From contig JAFVTL010000072.1 of NCBI GenBank assembly GCA_017503235.1, positions 1 through 59,665 on the forward strand: a stretch of DNA of 59,665 nt, written 5' to 3'. The notes below the pieces were generated by a model that saw only the letters and a list, made by a program, of their open reading frames with translations, was not told where the DNA came from and did no database searches. Of the stretch, positions 33,678-42,819 are shown piece by piece (within the stretch, counting starts at the first letter, position 1; every line of letters starts with the position of its first letter). Source of the stretch: Bacteroidaceae bacterium. Its GTDB lineage: Bacteria; Bacteroidota; Bacteroidia; Bacteroidales; Bacteroidaceae. Both the position numbers and the translations under genes were made by a program.

Positions 33678-35261
33678 ATGGTAAGAAAATATGATTTTCT
33701 CGTTATCGGTTCCGGCATTGCTGGAATGAGTTTTGCATTGAAAGTGGCACACAAAGGAAAAGTTGCCCTGATTTGTAAGGCCGGACTTGAAGAAGCCAAT
33801 ACCTATTTTGCACAAGGAGGTATCGCTTCAGTAACTAACTTGAAAGTGGATAACTTCGAGAAGCATATCGAAGACACCATGATAGCAGGTGACTGGATCA
33901 GCGACCGGGCAGCCGTAGAAAAGGTAGTTCGGGAAGCACCGGCACAAATCGAAGAATTGATAAAGTGGGGAGTTGACTTTGACAAGAACGAAGAAGGCGA
34001 ATTCGACCTGCACAAAGAAGGCGGCCATTCTGAATTCCGTATCCTACACCATAAGGATAACACCGGTGCAGAAATACAAACCAGCCTGATAGAAACGGTC
34101 AAGGCACATCCCAACATCACCGTTTTTACCAACCATTATGCAGTAGAAATCATCACCCAACACCACTTGGGGATTATCGTTACCCGCCACACACAGGGCA
34201 TCAAATGCTATGGTGCCTACATCTTGAATGAAAAGACTGGTGATGTAGACACCTTCCTGTCACGCATTACAGTCATGGCTACCGGAGGATGTGAAGCCGT
34301 ATACAGACAAACTACCAACCCACTGGTAGCTACCGGCGATGGCATCGCTATGGTATACCGCGCCAAAGGAGTCGTAAAGGATATGGAATTCATTCAATTC
34401 CATCCCACAGCCCTCTATCATCCGGGCGACCGCCCCAGTTACCTCATCACCGAAGCCATGCGTGGCTATGGAGGCATCTTGAAGACCAAGGACGGCAAAG
34501 AATTCATGCAAAAATATGACCCCCGACTTTCATTGGCTCCACGCGACATTGTCGCACGTGCCATTGACAACGAAATGAAACTGCGGGGAGAAGACCATGT
34601 ATACCTCGATGTCACACACAAAGATCCCGAAGAGACCAAAGAGCACTTCCCGAACATATACAAGAAATGCTTGAGCATAGGCATCGACATCACGAAAGAT
34701 TACATTCCGGTAGCTCCGGCCGCCCACTATTTGTGTGGAGGTATCAAGGTAGACCTTGACGGACAAAGCAGTATCGGTCGCCTATATGCCATTGGCGAAT
34801 GTTCATGCACAGGCCTGCACGGCGGCAATCGCCTGGCTTCCAACTCATTGATAGAAGCTGTCGTTTATGCCGATGCGGCAGCCAAGCATGCACTGAGCGT
34901 ATTGGACCGCTATGACTACAACGAAGACATCCCCGAATGGGATGCCGAAGGTACCATGAACCCCGAAGAGCTGGTGCTCATCACCCAAAGTATGAAGGAA
35001 GTTAACCAGATTATGGAAGCTTATGTAGGAATTGTTCGAAGCAACATTCGTCTGATTCGGGCATGGAATCGTCTGGACATTCTGTACGAAGAAACAGAAC
35101 GCCTGTTCAAGCGTTGTAAAGCTTCACGCGAACTTTGTGAATTGCGCAACATGATCAACATCGGTTACCTCATTACCCGACAGGCTATGGAACGCAAGGA
35201 AAGCCGTGGATTGCATTACACCATTGACTATCCTCATGCTTCCGACAAGGACAAGAAGTAA
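33678..35261 (+). CDS. nadB: L-aspartate oxidase
   Basis: 527-residue flavoenzyme of the succinate dehydrogenase/fumarate reductase family. It oxidises L-aspartate to iminoaspartate, the first step of de novo NAD synthesis. FAD-binding GSGIAGMSFALKVA is at 11-24; active-site region FIQFHPTALY, TEAMRGYGG and the HYLCGGIKVD His/Arg motifs are intact. The C-terminal helical domain (RNMINIGYLI) is of normal length. nadA and nadC are not next to it, so the NAD pathway genes are dispersed or elsewhere. Confidence 0.95.
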   Translation: MVRKYDFLVIGSGIAGMSFALKVAHKGKVALICKAGLEEANTYFAQGGIASVTNLKVDNFEKHIEDTMIAGDWISDRAAVEKVVREAPAQIEELIKWGVDFDKNEEGEFDLHKEGGHSEFRILHHKDNTGAEIQTSLIETVKAHPNITVFTNHYAVEIITQHHLGIIVTRHTQGIKCYGAYILNEKTGDVDTFLSRITVMATGGCEAVYRQTTNPLVATGDGIAMVYRAKGVVKDMEFIQFHPTALYHPGDRPSYLITEAMRGYGGILKTKDGKEFMQKYDPRLSLAPRDIVARAIDNEMKLRGEDHVYLDVTHKDPEETKEHFPNIYKKCLSIGIDITKDYIPVAPAAHYLCGGIKVDLDGQSSIGRLYAIGECSCTGLHGGNRLASNSLIEAVVYADAAAKHALSVLDRYDYNEDIPEWDAEGTMNPEELVLITQSMKEVNQIMEAYVGIVRSNIRLIRAWNRLDILYEETERLFKRCKASRELCELRNMINIGYLITRQAMERKESRGLHYTIDYPHASDKDKK

Positions 35262-35306
35262 GTTTGAATCATTGGGATTTCATCTCCTCAGAAAGTAACA
35301 CTATTG

Positions 35307-35335
35307 GGTACGCATCGGTAATTCCTATGCGTACC
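35307..35335. terminator. Hairpin between convergent nadB and serine acetyltransferase genes
   Basis: GGTACGCAT (35307-35315) and ATGCGTACC (35327-35335) form a 9-bp stem with an 11-nt loop between two convergent genes. There is no T-run, so it is at best a weak bidirectional terminator. Confidence 0.4.
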
Positions 35336-35357
35336 TATAGAAATATAGCACTAAAGG

Positions 35358-36254
35358 CTATCGCTTGTGTTGCGCAATTTTGGCTCCTTCAGGCACATCC
35401 TCCGTTACCCAAATGTTTCCACCTACGGTAGCACCGCGCCCAATGGTAACGCGGCCTAAAATAGTGGCATTGGAATACACAATGACATCATTTTCCAAAA
35501 TAGGATGACGGGGAATTCCCTTGATGGGATTACCATTGTCATCCAACGGGAAGCTTTTGGCCCCAAGTGTCACACCTTGATAGAGTTTCACGTTGTTGCC
35601 AATAATACAAGTAGCGCCAATTACCACCCCCGTACCATGGTCAATGGTAAAGTGATGACCGATTTGTGCCCCCGGATGAATGTCAATACCCGTTTCCGAA
35701 TGTGCCATTTCTGTAATGATGCGCGGGATTAAAGGTACACCCAACATAAGCAATTCATGGGCTATCCGATAGTTGCTGATGGCACGGATGGCCGGATAAC
35801 AACTGATGATTTCACCGAAACAGGTAGCAGCCGGGTCACCATAATAGGCAGCTTCCACATCAGTAGCCAGAATCCGACGTAACTCCGGCAGCTTTCCGAT
35901 AAAGCGGGCAGCCAACAAAGCAGCCGTTTCTCGACTGGACTCCTCCTGAATTTTCAGGCCGTTATTCTCCTGACCAAAGCAAAGCCCTGCCTGAATCTGT
36001 TCTATCAGCAAATTATACAAGCACTCTACATTCACTCCAATGTGATAGGGAACGGTGTGCTTGTTTACGGTAGAATTGCCGAAATAACCTGGAAACAGAA
36101 TGGCACGCGACAATTCAACGATTCGTTGCAACGAAGTGGATGAAGGAAGCGGATCACCTTCCTTGTGTTGATGGAACAATCCCTTATACGAGCGGCTGTC
36201 CGACAACTCATCGACGGCTTTAGTCAAGATATGCGAATAATCAAAAGAATCCAT
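35358..36254 (-). CDS. Serine O-acetyltransferase
   Basis: About 298 residues from MDSFDYSH. It makes O-acetylserine for cysteine synthesis. The C-terminal left-handed beta-helix has hexapeptide repeats and the catalytic DHGTGVVIGATCIIG region; HPGAQIG and GIPRHP are also typical. The N-terminal helical domain is longer than in E. coli CysE, as in many Bacteroidetes. A longer TTG-started form (from 36275) would overlap the TACTTTTG promoter box at 36273-36280, so the ATG at 36254 is preferred. It ends in AQHKR without the usual Ile C-terminus that docks into cysteine synthase. Confidence 0.88.
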   Translation of the reverse strand: MDSFDYSHILTKAVDELSDSRSYKGLFHQHKEGDPLPSSTSLQRIVELSRAILFPGYFGNSTVNKHTVPYHIGVNVECLYNLLIEQIQAGLCFGQENNGLKIQEESSRETAALLAARFIGKLPELRRILATDVEAAYYGDPAATCFGEIISCYPAIRAISNYRIAHELLMLGVPLIPRIITEMAHSETGIDIHPGAQIGHHFTIDHGTGVVIGATCIIGNNVKLYQGVTLGAKSFPLDDNGNPIKGIPRHPILENDVIVYSNATILGRVTIGRGATVGGNIWVTEDVPEGAKIAQHKR

Positions 36255-36272
36255 ATATTGCTGTTTTGCGAG

Positions 36273-36280
36273 CAAAAGTA
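36273..36280 (-). promoter_or_regulatory. -7 promoter box of the serine acetyltransferase gene
   Basis: TACTTTTG on the minus strand matches TAnnTTTG, 19 bp above the ATG at 36254. It helps fix the start, because a longer reading frame would run into the box. Confidence 0.5.
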
Positions 36281-36333
36281 GAGAAAATTCCTTTCATAAG
36301 CAACAAGTAGTAGCAGAATTGAATATTTTCCAT

Positions 36334-36341
36334 TATTTTTG
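36334..36341 (+). promoter_or_regulatory. -7 promoter box of the 42-residue basic protein gene
   Basis: TATTTTTG matches TAnnTTTG, 17 bp before the ATG at 36358. It supports the small gene being transcribed on its own. Confidence 0.45.
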
Positions 36342-36357
36342 CAGAAAATGAACACTT

Positions 36358-36486
36358 ATGGCCAACTCTAAGAATCCTTTTGCATCCAAAGCTAAACAAC
36401 AAGGCAAAAAGAAGCCCACCGGAAAAAGGGTGGGCAAATCAAAACCTGAAAAGGCAAACAACCAACTGAACCGCCGGGTGAAATGA
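36358..36486 (+). CDS. Very small, strongly basic protein (42 residues)
   Basis: A complete reading frame from ATG at 36358 to TGA at 36484-36486. It begins MANSKNPFASK and ends NQLNRRVK. Of 42 residues about 15 are Lys or Arg and only one is acidic, with many Gly, Pro, Gln and Asn and almost no hydrophobic residues, so it is probably unstructured and may bind nucleic acid or ribosomes. It has its own TATTTTTG promoter box and ends 2 bp before the RNase R stop on the other strand. Function is not recognised. Its composition and promoter make it more likely real than chance. Confidence 0.62.
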   Translation: MANSKNPFASKAKQQGKKKPTGKRVGKSKPEKANNQLNRRVK

Positions 36487-36487
36487 A

Positions 36488-38632
36488 TCACTCTACCAGT
36501 GCAAAGTCGAGCTGCTTGCGCTCCAAATTAGCACGAACCACCCGAATACAAATCGGATCACCCAAGCTATATTTCTTGTGATAGCGACGGCCGGTCAGGC
36601 AATAGCTCTTTTCATCAAAATCGTAATAATCATCATCAAGCTCACGCATTGGAATCATGCCTTCACATTTGTTTTCATTGATTTCAACATAGATACCCCA
36701 TTCGGTTACCCCCGAAATGGTTCCTTCGAACTCTTGTCCCAAACGTTCACCCATAAATTCCACCTGCTTGTATTTGATACTTGCCCGTTCGGCATTGGCA
36801 GCAATTTGTTCCATTTCTGAACTATGCTCGCAAAGTTCCTCATATTTGGCTTCCTGAGCGGTACGTCCACCCGCCAAGTAGCGAGCCAGCAAACGGTGCA
36901 CCATCATATCGGGAAAACGTCGAATCGGTGAAGTGAAATGCGTATAGTAATCAAACGCCAAACCATAATGCCCAATGTTGTGTGTGGAATATTTAGCTTT
37001 CTGCATAGCCTTCAACGACACCATTTCAATCAGGTTCTGCTCCTTTTTACCACGGATATCGGTCAGCAGTTTGTTCAATGACTTCGACACTTCGGCCTTA
37101 CTTCCAGAAGTACGGAGTTTATATCCAAAACGGTTCACAAACCAATTCAAGTTCTCCAGCTTATCTGGGTCTGGCAAATCATGGATACGATAAGGGAATA
37201 CTTTCGCTTTCTTGTTCTGAGGCACCTTACCGATACACTCAGCCACCGTACGATTGGCCAGCAACATAAACTCTTCAATCAATTTGTTGGCTTCCTTCGA
37301 TTCCTTGAAGTAGACACTAATAGGACGCCCCTTTTCATCGATGTCAAAACGGACTTCCACGCGGTCAAAGTCAACGGCACCGGCCGCCATCCGATTCTTA
37401 CGCAGAATTTGCGCCAACTCGTTCAGTTTCAGAATCTCATCCTTATAATCACCCTCGCCTGTTTCAATCACCGCCTGTGCTTCTTCGTAAGTAAAGCGAC
37501 GGTCACTCTTGATGACAGTCTTTACAATGCGATGCTTCTTCACTTCAGCCTTGTCGTTCATTTCGAATATGGCAGAAAATGCCAGTTTCTCTTCATTAGG
37601 ACGAAGGGAACATAGCAAATTGCAAAGACGCTCCGGAAGCATAGGAATAGTACGGTCCACCAAATAGACAGATGTTGCCCTCTTTTCAGCCTCCTTGTCT
37701 ATGCAGCTTCCTTCTTTTACGTAATGAGTCACATCAGCAATATGCACACCCACTTCCCACAGTCCCGGCTTGATTGCCCGAATGGACAATGCATCATCGA
37801 AATCCTTTGCATCCTTGGGGTCAATGGTGAAAGTAGTTATGGAGCGGAAATCTTCGCGTTCGGCATAATCAGCTTCCGTTATGACATCCGATATCTTGTC
37901 AGCGGCAGCTTCCACTGCATGCGGATATACATAAGGCAATCCAAACTCAGCCAAAATGGCATGCATCTCTGTGGTGTTATCCCCTGCTTGTCCAAGCACG
38001 TCCACCACCTGACCAATCGGATTCTTGGCATCCTCCGGCCATTCAACAATGCGTACTACCGCCTTGTCACCGTTCTTTCCTCCCTTCAGTTTGTCTTTCG
38101 GAATGAAAATGTCATTGGCCAATGTACGGCTTTCGGTCAGCAGAAATGCATAGTATTTTTCAACCTTCAACGTTCCCACAAAGGTATCGTTCGCCCGTTC
38201 GATGATTTCAATCACCTCCCCTTCAATGGTACGGCGCTTGCGGGTAGCACAAAGCGCAATTCTTACCTTGTCATTATTCATGGCATGCATGGAATTGCGT
38301 TCGGCTATATGAATAGGCTCACTCCCGTCGTCCGGAATGAAGGTATTGGTACCGGTACTCTTACGTTGGAAGATGCCGGTCATCACTCTACCATGCCCGT
38401 TCAGTTTGAATTCCCCTTTTTCATTGATTTGCAGATACCCGTCCTCCACCATGTCATTCAAGATATCCACGCACAGCATCTTGAGTGGATGCGTAGTCAG
38501 ATGAAGTGTCCGGAACAATTGCTTGAGTACAAAATATTCACTTGGTCTCATTTCGAAGAAGGTCACTAGCTTGTCGGCCAGTTCGCTTTTCTTCATATGT
38601 TTTCCTGCTTTCTTTTCTTTTCTTTTAGACAT
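36488..38632 (-). CDS. rnr: Ribonuclease R
   Basis: 714-residue 3'-5' exoribonuclease of the RNB family, degrading structured RNA. N-terminal winged-helix and cold-shock-like domains (about 15-235) precede the RNB catalytic core with TIDPKDAKDFDDALS, the conserved Asp cluster that binds magnesium. An S1 domain (about 625-712; GTISGVTEWGIYVEI) closes the protein. A basic N-terminal MSKRKEKKAGKH could also be skipped by initiation at the next ATG. The gene converges on the small basic protein gene. The long Lys-rich C-terminal tail of some RNase R proteins is absent. Confidence 0.94.
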   Translation of the reverse strand: MSKRKEKKAGKHMKKSELADKLVTFFEMRPSEYFVLKQLFRTLHLTTHPLKMLCVDILNDMVEDGYLQINEKGEFKLNGHGRVMTGIFQRKSTGTNTFIPDDGSEPIHIAERNSMHAMNNDKVRIALCATRKRRTIEGEVIEIIERANDTFVGTLKVEKYYAFLLTESRTLANDIFIPKDKLKGGKNGDKAVVRIVEWPEDAKNPIGQVVDVLGQAGDNTTEMHAILAEFGLPYVYPHAVEAAADKISDVITEADYAEREDFRSITTFTIDPKDAKDFDDALSIRAIKPGLWEVGVHIADVTHYVKEGSCIDKEAEKRATSVYLVDRTIPMLPERLCNLLCSLRPNEEKLAFSAIFEMNDKAEVKKHRIVKTVIKSDRRFTYEEAQAVIETGEGDYKDEILKLNELAQILRKNRMAAGAVDFDRVEVRFDIDEKGRPISVYFKESKEANKLIEEFMLLANRTVAECIGKVPQNKKAKVFPYRIHDLPDPDKLENLNWFVNRFGYKLRTSGSKAEVSKSLNKLLTDIRGKKEQNLIEMVSLKAMQKAKYSTHNIGHYGLAFDYYTHFTSPIRRFPDMMVHRLLARYLAGGRTAQEAKYEELCEHSSEMEQIAANAERASIKYKQVEFMGERLGQEFEGTISGVTEWGIYVEINENKCEGMIPMRELDDDYYDFDEKSYCLTGRRYHKKYSLGDPICIRVVRANLERKQLDFALVE

Positions 38633-38775
38633 AATGGAATCTGTTTATTGGTTACCAGTACAAAGTAAAACATATTTTTACAAACTTGGTTATCCAATCG
38701 GAAACGAATTGACAGATTTTTACATGATTTAGGAGAAAAAGAGAATTAAAGCACGTCTATTTACTTAAAACGACT

Positions 38776-38783
38776 TATCTTTA
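38776..38783 (+). promoter_or_regulatory. Possible -7 promoter box of the CotH operon
   Basis: TATCTTTA differs from TAnnTTTG at the last base. It lies 56 bp above the preferred ATG at 38840, which helps reject an earlier in-frame ATG at 38783 that would overlap it. Confidence 0.35.
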
Positions 38784-38839
38784 TGCAATTTTTTAAAACA
38801 GGAGCCTTCTTATACAAGGCCGAATATTTAATTAGCTAT

Positions 38840-40651
38840 ATGAAAAGATATATGAACTACCTGCCAGCATTGCTGCTGACCGTACTCGTATCCGCTTGTT
38901 CGGATGACCAACCCACAGTAAAGCCAGAACCCGACCCTATCGTTCCTGAAGAACCGGCTCCAGAGCCGGAAGAGGAAATCAAGACCGCCTTGCTTGAAGG
39001 TGAAATTATCGGTTCACAATGGTCGGTGGATTATAACAACAACAATGCAAAGACAGACAAAGTAAATACCAAAGCCAATGTTTTCGACGGTGACTTCAAT
39101 ACCTTCTTTGCTTCCTACGATCGTTCAGGCACATGGGTAGGTCTGGATTTGGGTGAAAAACACATCATCCATAAGATAGGCTACTCACCTCGAATCACTC
39201 AAAAAGCACGTGTACAACTGGCAGTAATTGAAGGAGCCAACGAAGCGGACTTCAGCGATGCTATGCCCATCCACCTCATCAAGGAAGAAGGAGTTGAGAA
39301 CGAAATGAGCTACGCCGACATCCATTGTTCCAAAGGATTCCGCTATGTACGCTATGTAAGCCCCAACAACGTCAGATGCAACCTGGCAGAATTGGAATTC
39401 TATGGAGAAAAAGGAGAAGGCGACGATTCGCAGCTGTATCAGATAACCAACCTTCCGACGGTAGTCATCAACACCAAAAATGCAGAAGACATCACTTCCA
39501 AGGAAAATGAAATCAAGTCAATGGTATACATCATTTCAGAGGGAGGCAAGGAACTGTTTGCTGCAGCGAACACAGGTGTACGAGGACGTGGAAACGCCAG
39601 TTGGCAATTCCCTAAAAAGCCCTACCGATTGAAGTTTGAAGAAAAGCAGCAACTGCTCGATGCACCGGCCAAGGCCAAGAAGTGGACACTCATCAACAAC
39701 TATGGCGACAAGACACTGATGCGAAACATCCTGGCTTTTGAAATAAGCCGCCGGATGGAAATGCCTTACACTCCTTACTGCCGCCCTGTCGATGTCGTGC
39801 TGAACGGTGAATATCGGGGATGTTACCAGTTGTGCGACCAGGTAGAGGTGAACAAGAACCGCGTCGACATTGTTGAGATGGAACCGGAAGACATCCAACT
39901 GCCGGAATTGACCGGTGGATATCTGATAGAAATAGACTCCTACGCATGGGGAGAGACCTCCTATTTCGTATCCAAGAAGGGCGTTCCCGTTACCATCAAG
40001 TCACCCGATGAAGACGACATCGTTCCTGAACAGACAAAATACATCACCGATTATTTCAACCAAATGGAAGCCGCTATATTTGCAGAAAACTACGACGATG
40101 AGGAGGAAGGTTATCGAAGTTTCCTTGACTTGGACAGTTTCTTGAGATATTTCATGTTGGAAGAATTATGCGGCAACCCCGACACATTCTGGAGTGTTTA
40201 CCTCACAAAGAACCGTTACAGCAACAAGTTTGTGGTAGGTCCGGTTTGGGACTTCGACATTGCTTTCGACAACGAAAAGCGGGCATACCCTACCGACAAG
40301 TTTAACGATTTCCTTTATACGACTCAGGTGAACGTAGCCAGTGAAACCGTCCGCAAGATGGCAAATGTTATAGTCAAAAAAGATACCGCTGCACGCCAAC
40401 GACTGATTGAAATGTGGAACAAAGCCCGGACAGAACAAGGCATTGACAGCGAAGCGTTGTTGGAATACATCGACCAGACCGCACAACTTCTGAATGAGTC
40501 CCAGAAACTGAACTTCAAGCGTTGGGACATTCTGAACCAACGGGTACACGAAAATCCGCAAGCGGCAGGTTCTTACGAAGGCGAAGTGGCAATTCTGAAA
40601 AATTACATATCCAAACGAGTACCTAAGTTGGACACATTGATCGGACAATAA
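38840..40651 (+). CDS. CotH-kinase-like lipoprotein with discoidin domain
   Basis: About 603 residues from MKRYMNYLPA. Lipobox LVSAC is followed by SDDQP and a Pro/Glu-rich stalk, typical of surface lipoproteins. A discoidin (F5/8 type C)-like domain covers about 55-195 (VFDGDFNTFFASYDRSGTW; FRYVRYVSP). The CotH kinase-type domain covers about 215-580, with GVRGRGNASWQFPKKPYR, NNYGDKTLMRN, GCYQLCDQVEVNK and the WDFDIAFDN metal motif. CotH proteins are atypical protein kinases; discoidin domains bind sugar or lipid head groups. Extracytoplasmic phosphorylation is inference. First gene of a three-gene operon. Confidence 0.87.
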   Translation: MKRYMNYLPALLLTVLVSACSDDQPTVKPEPDPIVPEEPAPEPEEEIKTALLEGEIIGSQWSVDYNNNNAKTDKVNTKANVFDGDFNTFFASYDRSGTWVGLDLGEKHIIHKIGYSPRITQKARVQLAVIEGANEADFSDAMPIHLIKEEGVENEMSYADIHCSKGFRYVRYVSPNNVRCNLAELEFYGEKGEGDDSQLYQITNLPTVVINTKNAEDITSKENEIKSMVYIISEGGKELFAAANTGVRGRGNASWQFPKKPYRLKFEEKQQLLDAPAKAKKWTLINNYGDKTLMRNILAFEISRRMEMPYTPYCRPVDVVLNGEYRGCYQLCDQVEVNKNRVDIVEMEPEDIQLPELTGGYLIEIDSYAWGETSYFVSKKGVPVTIKSPDEDDIVPEQTKYITDYFNQMEAAIFAENYDDEEEGYRSFLDLDSFLRYFMLEELCGNPDTFWSVYLTKNRYSNKFVVGPVWDFDIAFDNEKRAYPTDKFNDFLYTTQVNVASETVRKMANVIVKKDTAARQRLIEMWNKARTEQGIDSEALLEYIDQTAQLLNESQKLNFKRWDILNQRVHENPQAAGSYEGEVAILKNYISKRVPKLDTLIGQ

Positions 40652-40666
40652 TCCCGCTAAAACCCT

Positions 40667-41680
40667 ATGAAAGAAAAGAAAATACTTGTAACCGGAGCCA
40701 GCGGATTCATCGGAAGTTTTCTGGTGGAAGGCGCTTTGGAACGAGGCATGAAAGCCTGGGCAGGAATCCGCCGCACCAGTAGCCGGAAATACCTGCAAGA
40801 CGACCGGATTCTTTTCGCCGAATTGGATTTCGGCCAAAAAGACAAGCTGAAGGAACAGCTCACAGCTCACAAACAGGAACACGACGGATGGGACTATATC
40901 ATCCATTGTGCCGGAGTGACCAAATGCAAAGACCGGAAGGATTTTGAAAAAGGGAACTACGAAGCCACCGTAAACTTTGTAGAAAGTCTGAAGGAGCTCG
41001 ACATGGTCCCTTCTCACTTCGTCTACCTCAGTTCGCTCAGTGTCTTTGGTCCTATCCACGAAGACACCTATCAGCCTATTGGCGAGCATGACCGGCCTCA
41101 GCCCAATACGGCTTATGGCGTAAGCAAGCTCAAGTCGGAACAGTACTTGCAGGAGCTAAAGGATTTTCCGTATGTCATCTATCGTCCGACCGGTGTATAC
41201 GGACCACGCGAGCGCGATTATTTCCTCATGGCCAAAAGCATCCGGCAACACATTGACTTCGCCCCCGGCTTCAAGCGCCAGGACCTTACTTTCATTTATG
41301 TAAAGGATCTGGTACAGGCTGTCTATCTTTGCATCGAGAAAGACGTGACCCGCCGTGCCTATTTTGTCAGCGACGGCCAAGTGTATTCTGCCCATTCTTT
41401 TTCTGACTTGATACAGAAAGAACTGGGTAATCCTTGGGTTCTGCATGTAAAATGTCCGCTAATTGTACTAAAAATTGTATCTTTGCTGGCCGAAAAGGTA
41501 GCCGGTCTGCTGGGGAAAGCCAGTACCCTGAACGGCGACAAGTATAACATCATGAAACAACGGAACTGGCAATGCGACATTTCCCCGCTCATCAACGAAC
41601 TGGGCTACCGCCCCGAATACCTGTTGGACAAGGGAGTCAAGGAAATCATTGCCTGGTATAAGAAAGAGAAATGGCTTTAG
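40667..41680 (+). CDS. Extended SDR: NAD-dependent epimerase/dehydratase-like
   Basis: 337 residues. N-terminal NAD(P) motif TGASGFIGSFLVEGA (residues 9-23), catalytic Tyr and Lys in YGVSKLKSE and Ser in YLSSLSVFG. It acts on a nucleotide sugar or, alternatively, a lipid ketone. The 10-bp overlap with the downstream PAP2-type gene suggests a shared pathway. From memory, an extended SDR in B. thetaiotaomicron (BT_0972) has been reported as 3-ketosphinganine reductase; orthology was not tested. So either nucleotide-sugar or sphingolipid metabolism is possible. Confidence 0.82.
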   Translation: MKEKKILVTGASGFIGSFLVEGALERGMKAWAGIRRTSSRKYLQDDRILFAELDFGQKDKLKEQLTAHKQEHDGWDYIIHCAGVTKCKDRKDFEKGNYEATVNFVESLKELDMVPSHFVYLSSLSVFGPIHEDTYQPIGEHDRPQPNTAYGVSKLKSEQYLQELKDFPYVIYRPTGVYGPRERDYFLMAKSIRQHIDFAPGFKRQDLTFIYVKDLVQAVYLCIEKDVTRRAYFVSDGQVYSAHSFSDLIQKELGNPWVLHVKCPLIVLKIVSLLAEKVAGLLGKASTLNGDKYNIMKQRNWQCDISPLINELGYRPEYLLDKGVKEIIAWYKKEKWL

Positions 41681-42648
41681 ATTGGTTTAAACGGGTCGAG
41701 GACTCGAAAGGTTTGTTTGCTGTAGAAAGCATCAGTTTGATATACAATGCACTGACCACCCTACTCATCCTATGCTTGTATGGAAGGATGGATCATCCCG
41801 GTCAGATGCTTTTGGAACGGGTGGGTATTGTAGCCATCACATTTGCACTCATCTACCTCTACCGCAAGTATCCCTGTCGCCTGTCAGCCTTTGTCCGCAT
41901 GGCCGTACAGATGTCCTTTCTGGCCTATTGGTATCCCGATACCTTCGAGTTCAACCGTCTGTTCCCCAATCTGGACCATCTTTTCGCCTCGGCCGAACAA
42001 TGGATATTCTGTTGCCAGCCATCGGTAGAGTTCATGAAAGTATGTTCCGGCATGTGGTTCAGCGAACCGTTCAACCTGGGTTACTTCGCTTATTACCCCA
42101 TGATAGCCATCGTAGCCATCTACTACTTCGTGTTCCGTTTCGAATGGTTTGAAAAGGTGTCCTTCGTATTGGTCACCTCGTTCTTCATCTATTACCTTAT
42201 TTATATATTCATACCCGTTGCAGGACCTCAGTTCTATTTCCCGGCCATCGGCATGGACAACGTCACTGCCGAGAATTTCCTTTCCATCGGCGACTATTTC
42301 AACCACAACGCCATCCTGCTGCCGGGTCCCGACACCCATCAAGGTCTTTTCTATAGTTTGGTTGAAGCCTCTCAGGAAGTGGGCGAACGGCCTACCGCCG
42401 CTTTCCCCAGCTCGCACGTAGGCATCTCCACCATTCTTATGATAATGGCCTGGCGTGTGAACAAGAAGCTCAGCTATGTACTTGCGCCGTTCTACGTATT
42501 GTTGTGTTGCGCCACCGTGTACATTCAGGCCCATTACCTGATTGACGTATTTGCCGGTTGGATTTCAGCCGTATGCATTTATCTGGTCTCCACTTGGATG
42601 TACAAACGTTGGTTTGCGTCGAGTGTGTTCCGCACGATATTGAAATAA
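41671..42648 (+). CDS. PAP2/sphingolipid-synthase-like membrane enzyme
   Basis: 325 residues with about six or seven membrane segments. AGPQFYFP, PSSHVGIS and HYLIDVFAGW supply a His...His...Asp triad like that of PAP2 phosphatases and, more specifically, of Aur1/sphingomyelin synthases; the typical soluble-PAP2 KxxxxxxRP motif is not evident. It may hydrolyse a lipid phosphate or transfer a phospho-head group onto ceramide or diacylglycerol. It overlaps the SDR gene by 10 bp and is followed by a terminator. Its start ATG lies within the SDR gene's last codons. Confidence 0.78.
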   Translation: MALDWFKRVEDSKGLFAVESISLIYNALTTLLILCLYGRMDHPGQMLLERVGIVAITFALIYLYRKYPCRLSAFVRMAVQMSFLAYWYPDTFEFNRLFPNLDHLFASAEQWIFCCQPSVEFMKVCSGMWFSEPFNLGYFAYYPMIAIVAIYYFVFRFEWFEKVSFVLVTSFFIYYLIYIFIPVAGPQFYFPAIGMDNVTAENFLSIGDYFNHNAILLPGPDTHQGLFYSLVEASQEVGERPTAAFPSSHVGISTILMIMAWRVNKKLSYVLAPFYVLLCCATVYIQAHYLIDVFAGWISAVCIYLVSTWMYKRWFASSVFRTILK

Positions 42649-42658
42649 TGAAAACAAA

Positions 42659-42694
42659 AGTGGGTGTGTCGAAATGCACATCCACTATTTTTTT
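42659..42694 (+). terminator. Terminator of the CotH/SDR/PAP2 operon
   Basis: AGTGGGTGTG (42659-42668) pairs with CACATCCACT (42677-42686), one G-T pair included, around an 8-nt loop, and a seven-T run follows. It starts 11 bp after the PAP2-type stop. Confidence 0.8.
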
Positions 42695-42696
42695 AG

Positions 42697-42774
42697 GCAC
42701 GGATTACACGGATTGCACGGATGAATATGATGTAAACATACACTAAAAACCGTGTTAATCCGTGTAATCCGCGC
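42697..42774. repeat. Dispersed inverted repeat, copy 3 (CACGGATTACACGGATT family)
   Basis: GCACGGATTACACGGATT (42697-42714) and AATCCGTGTAATCCGCGC (42757-42774) are inverted repeats with one mismatch. It is the G-richer version of copies 1 and 2 and lies between convergent genes. Confidence 0.8.
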
Positions 42775-42819
42775 TTAAAATACATTTATGACACTCGTTC
42801 TTTTCTATATAGCGGGTAT

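Noticed and set aside
36255-36275. TTG start for the serine acetyltransferase
   Set aside because: It would overlap the TACTTTTG promoter box; the ATG at 36254 is the better start.
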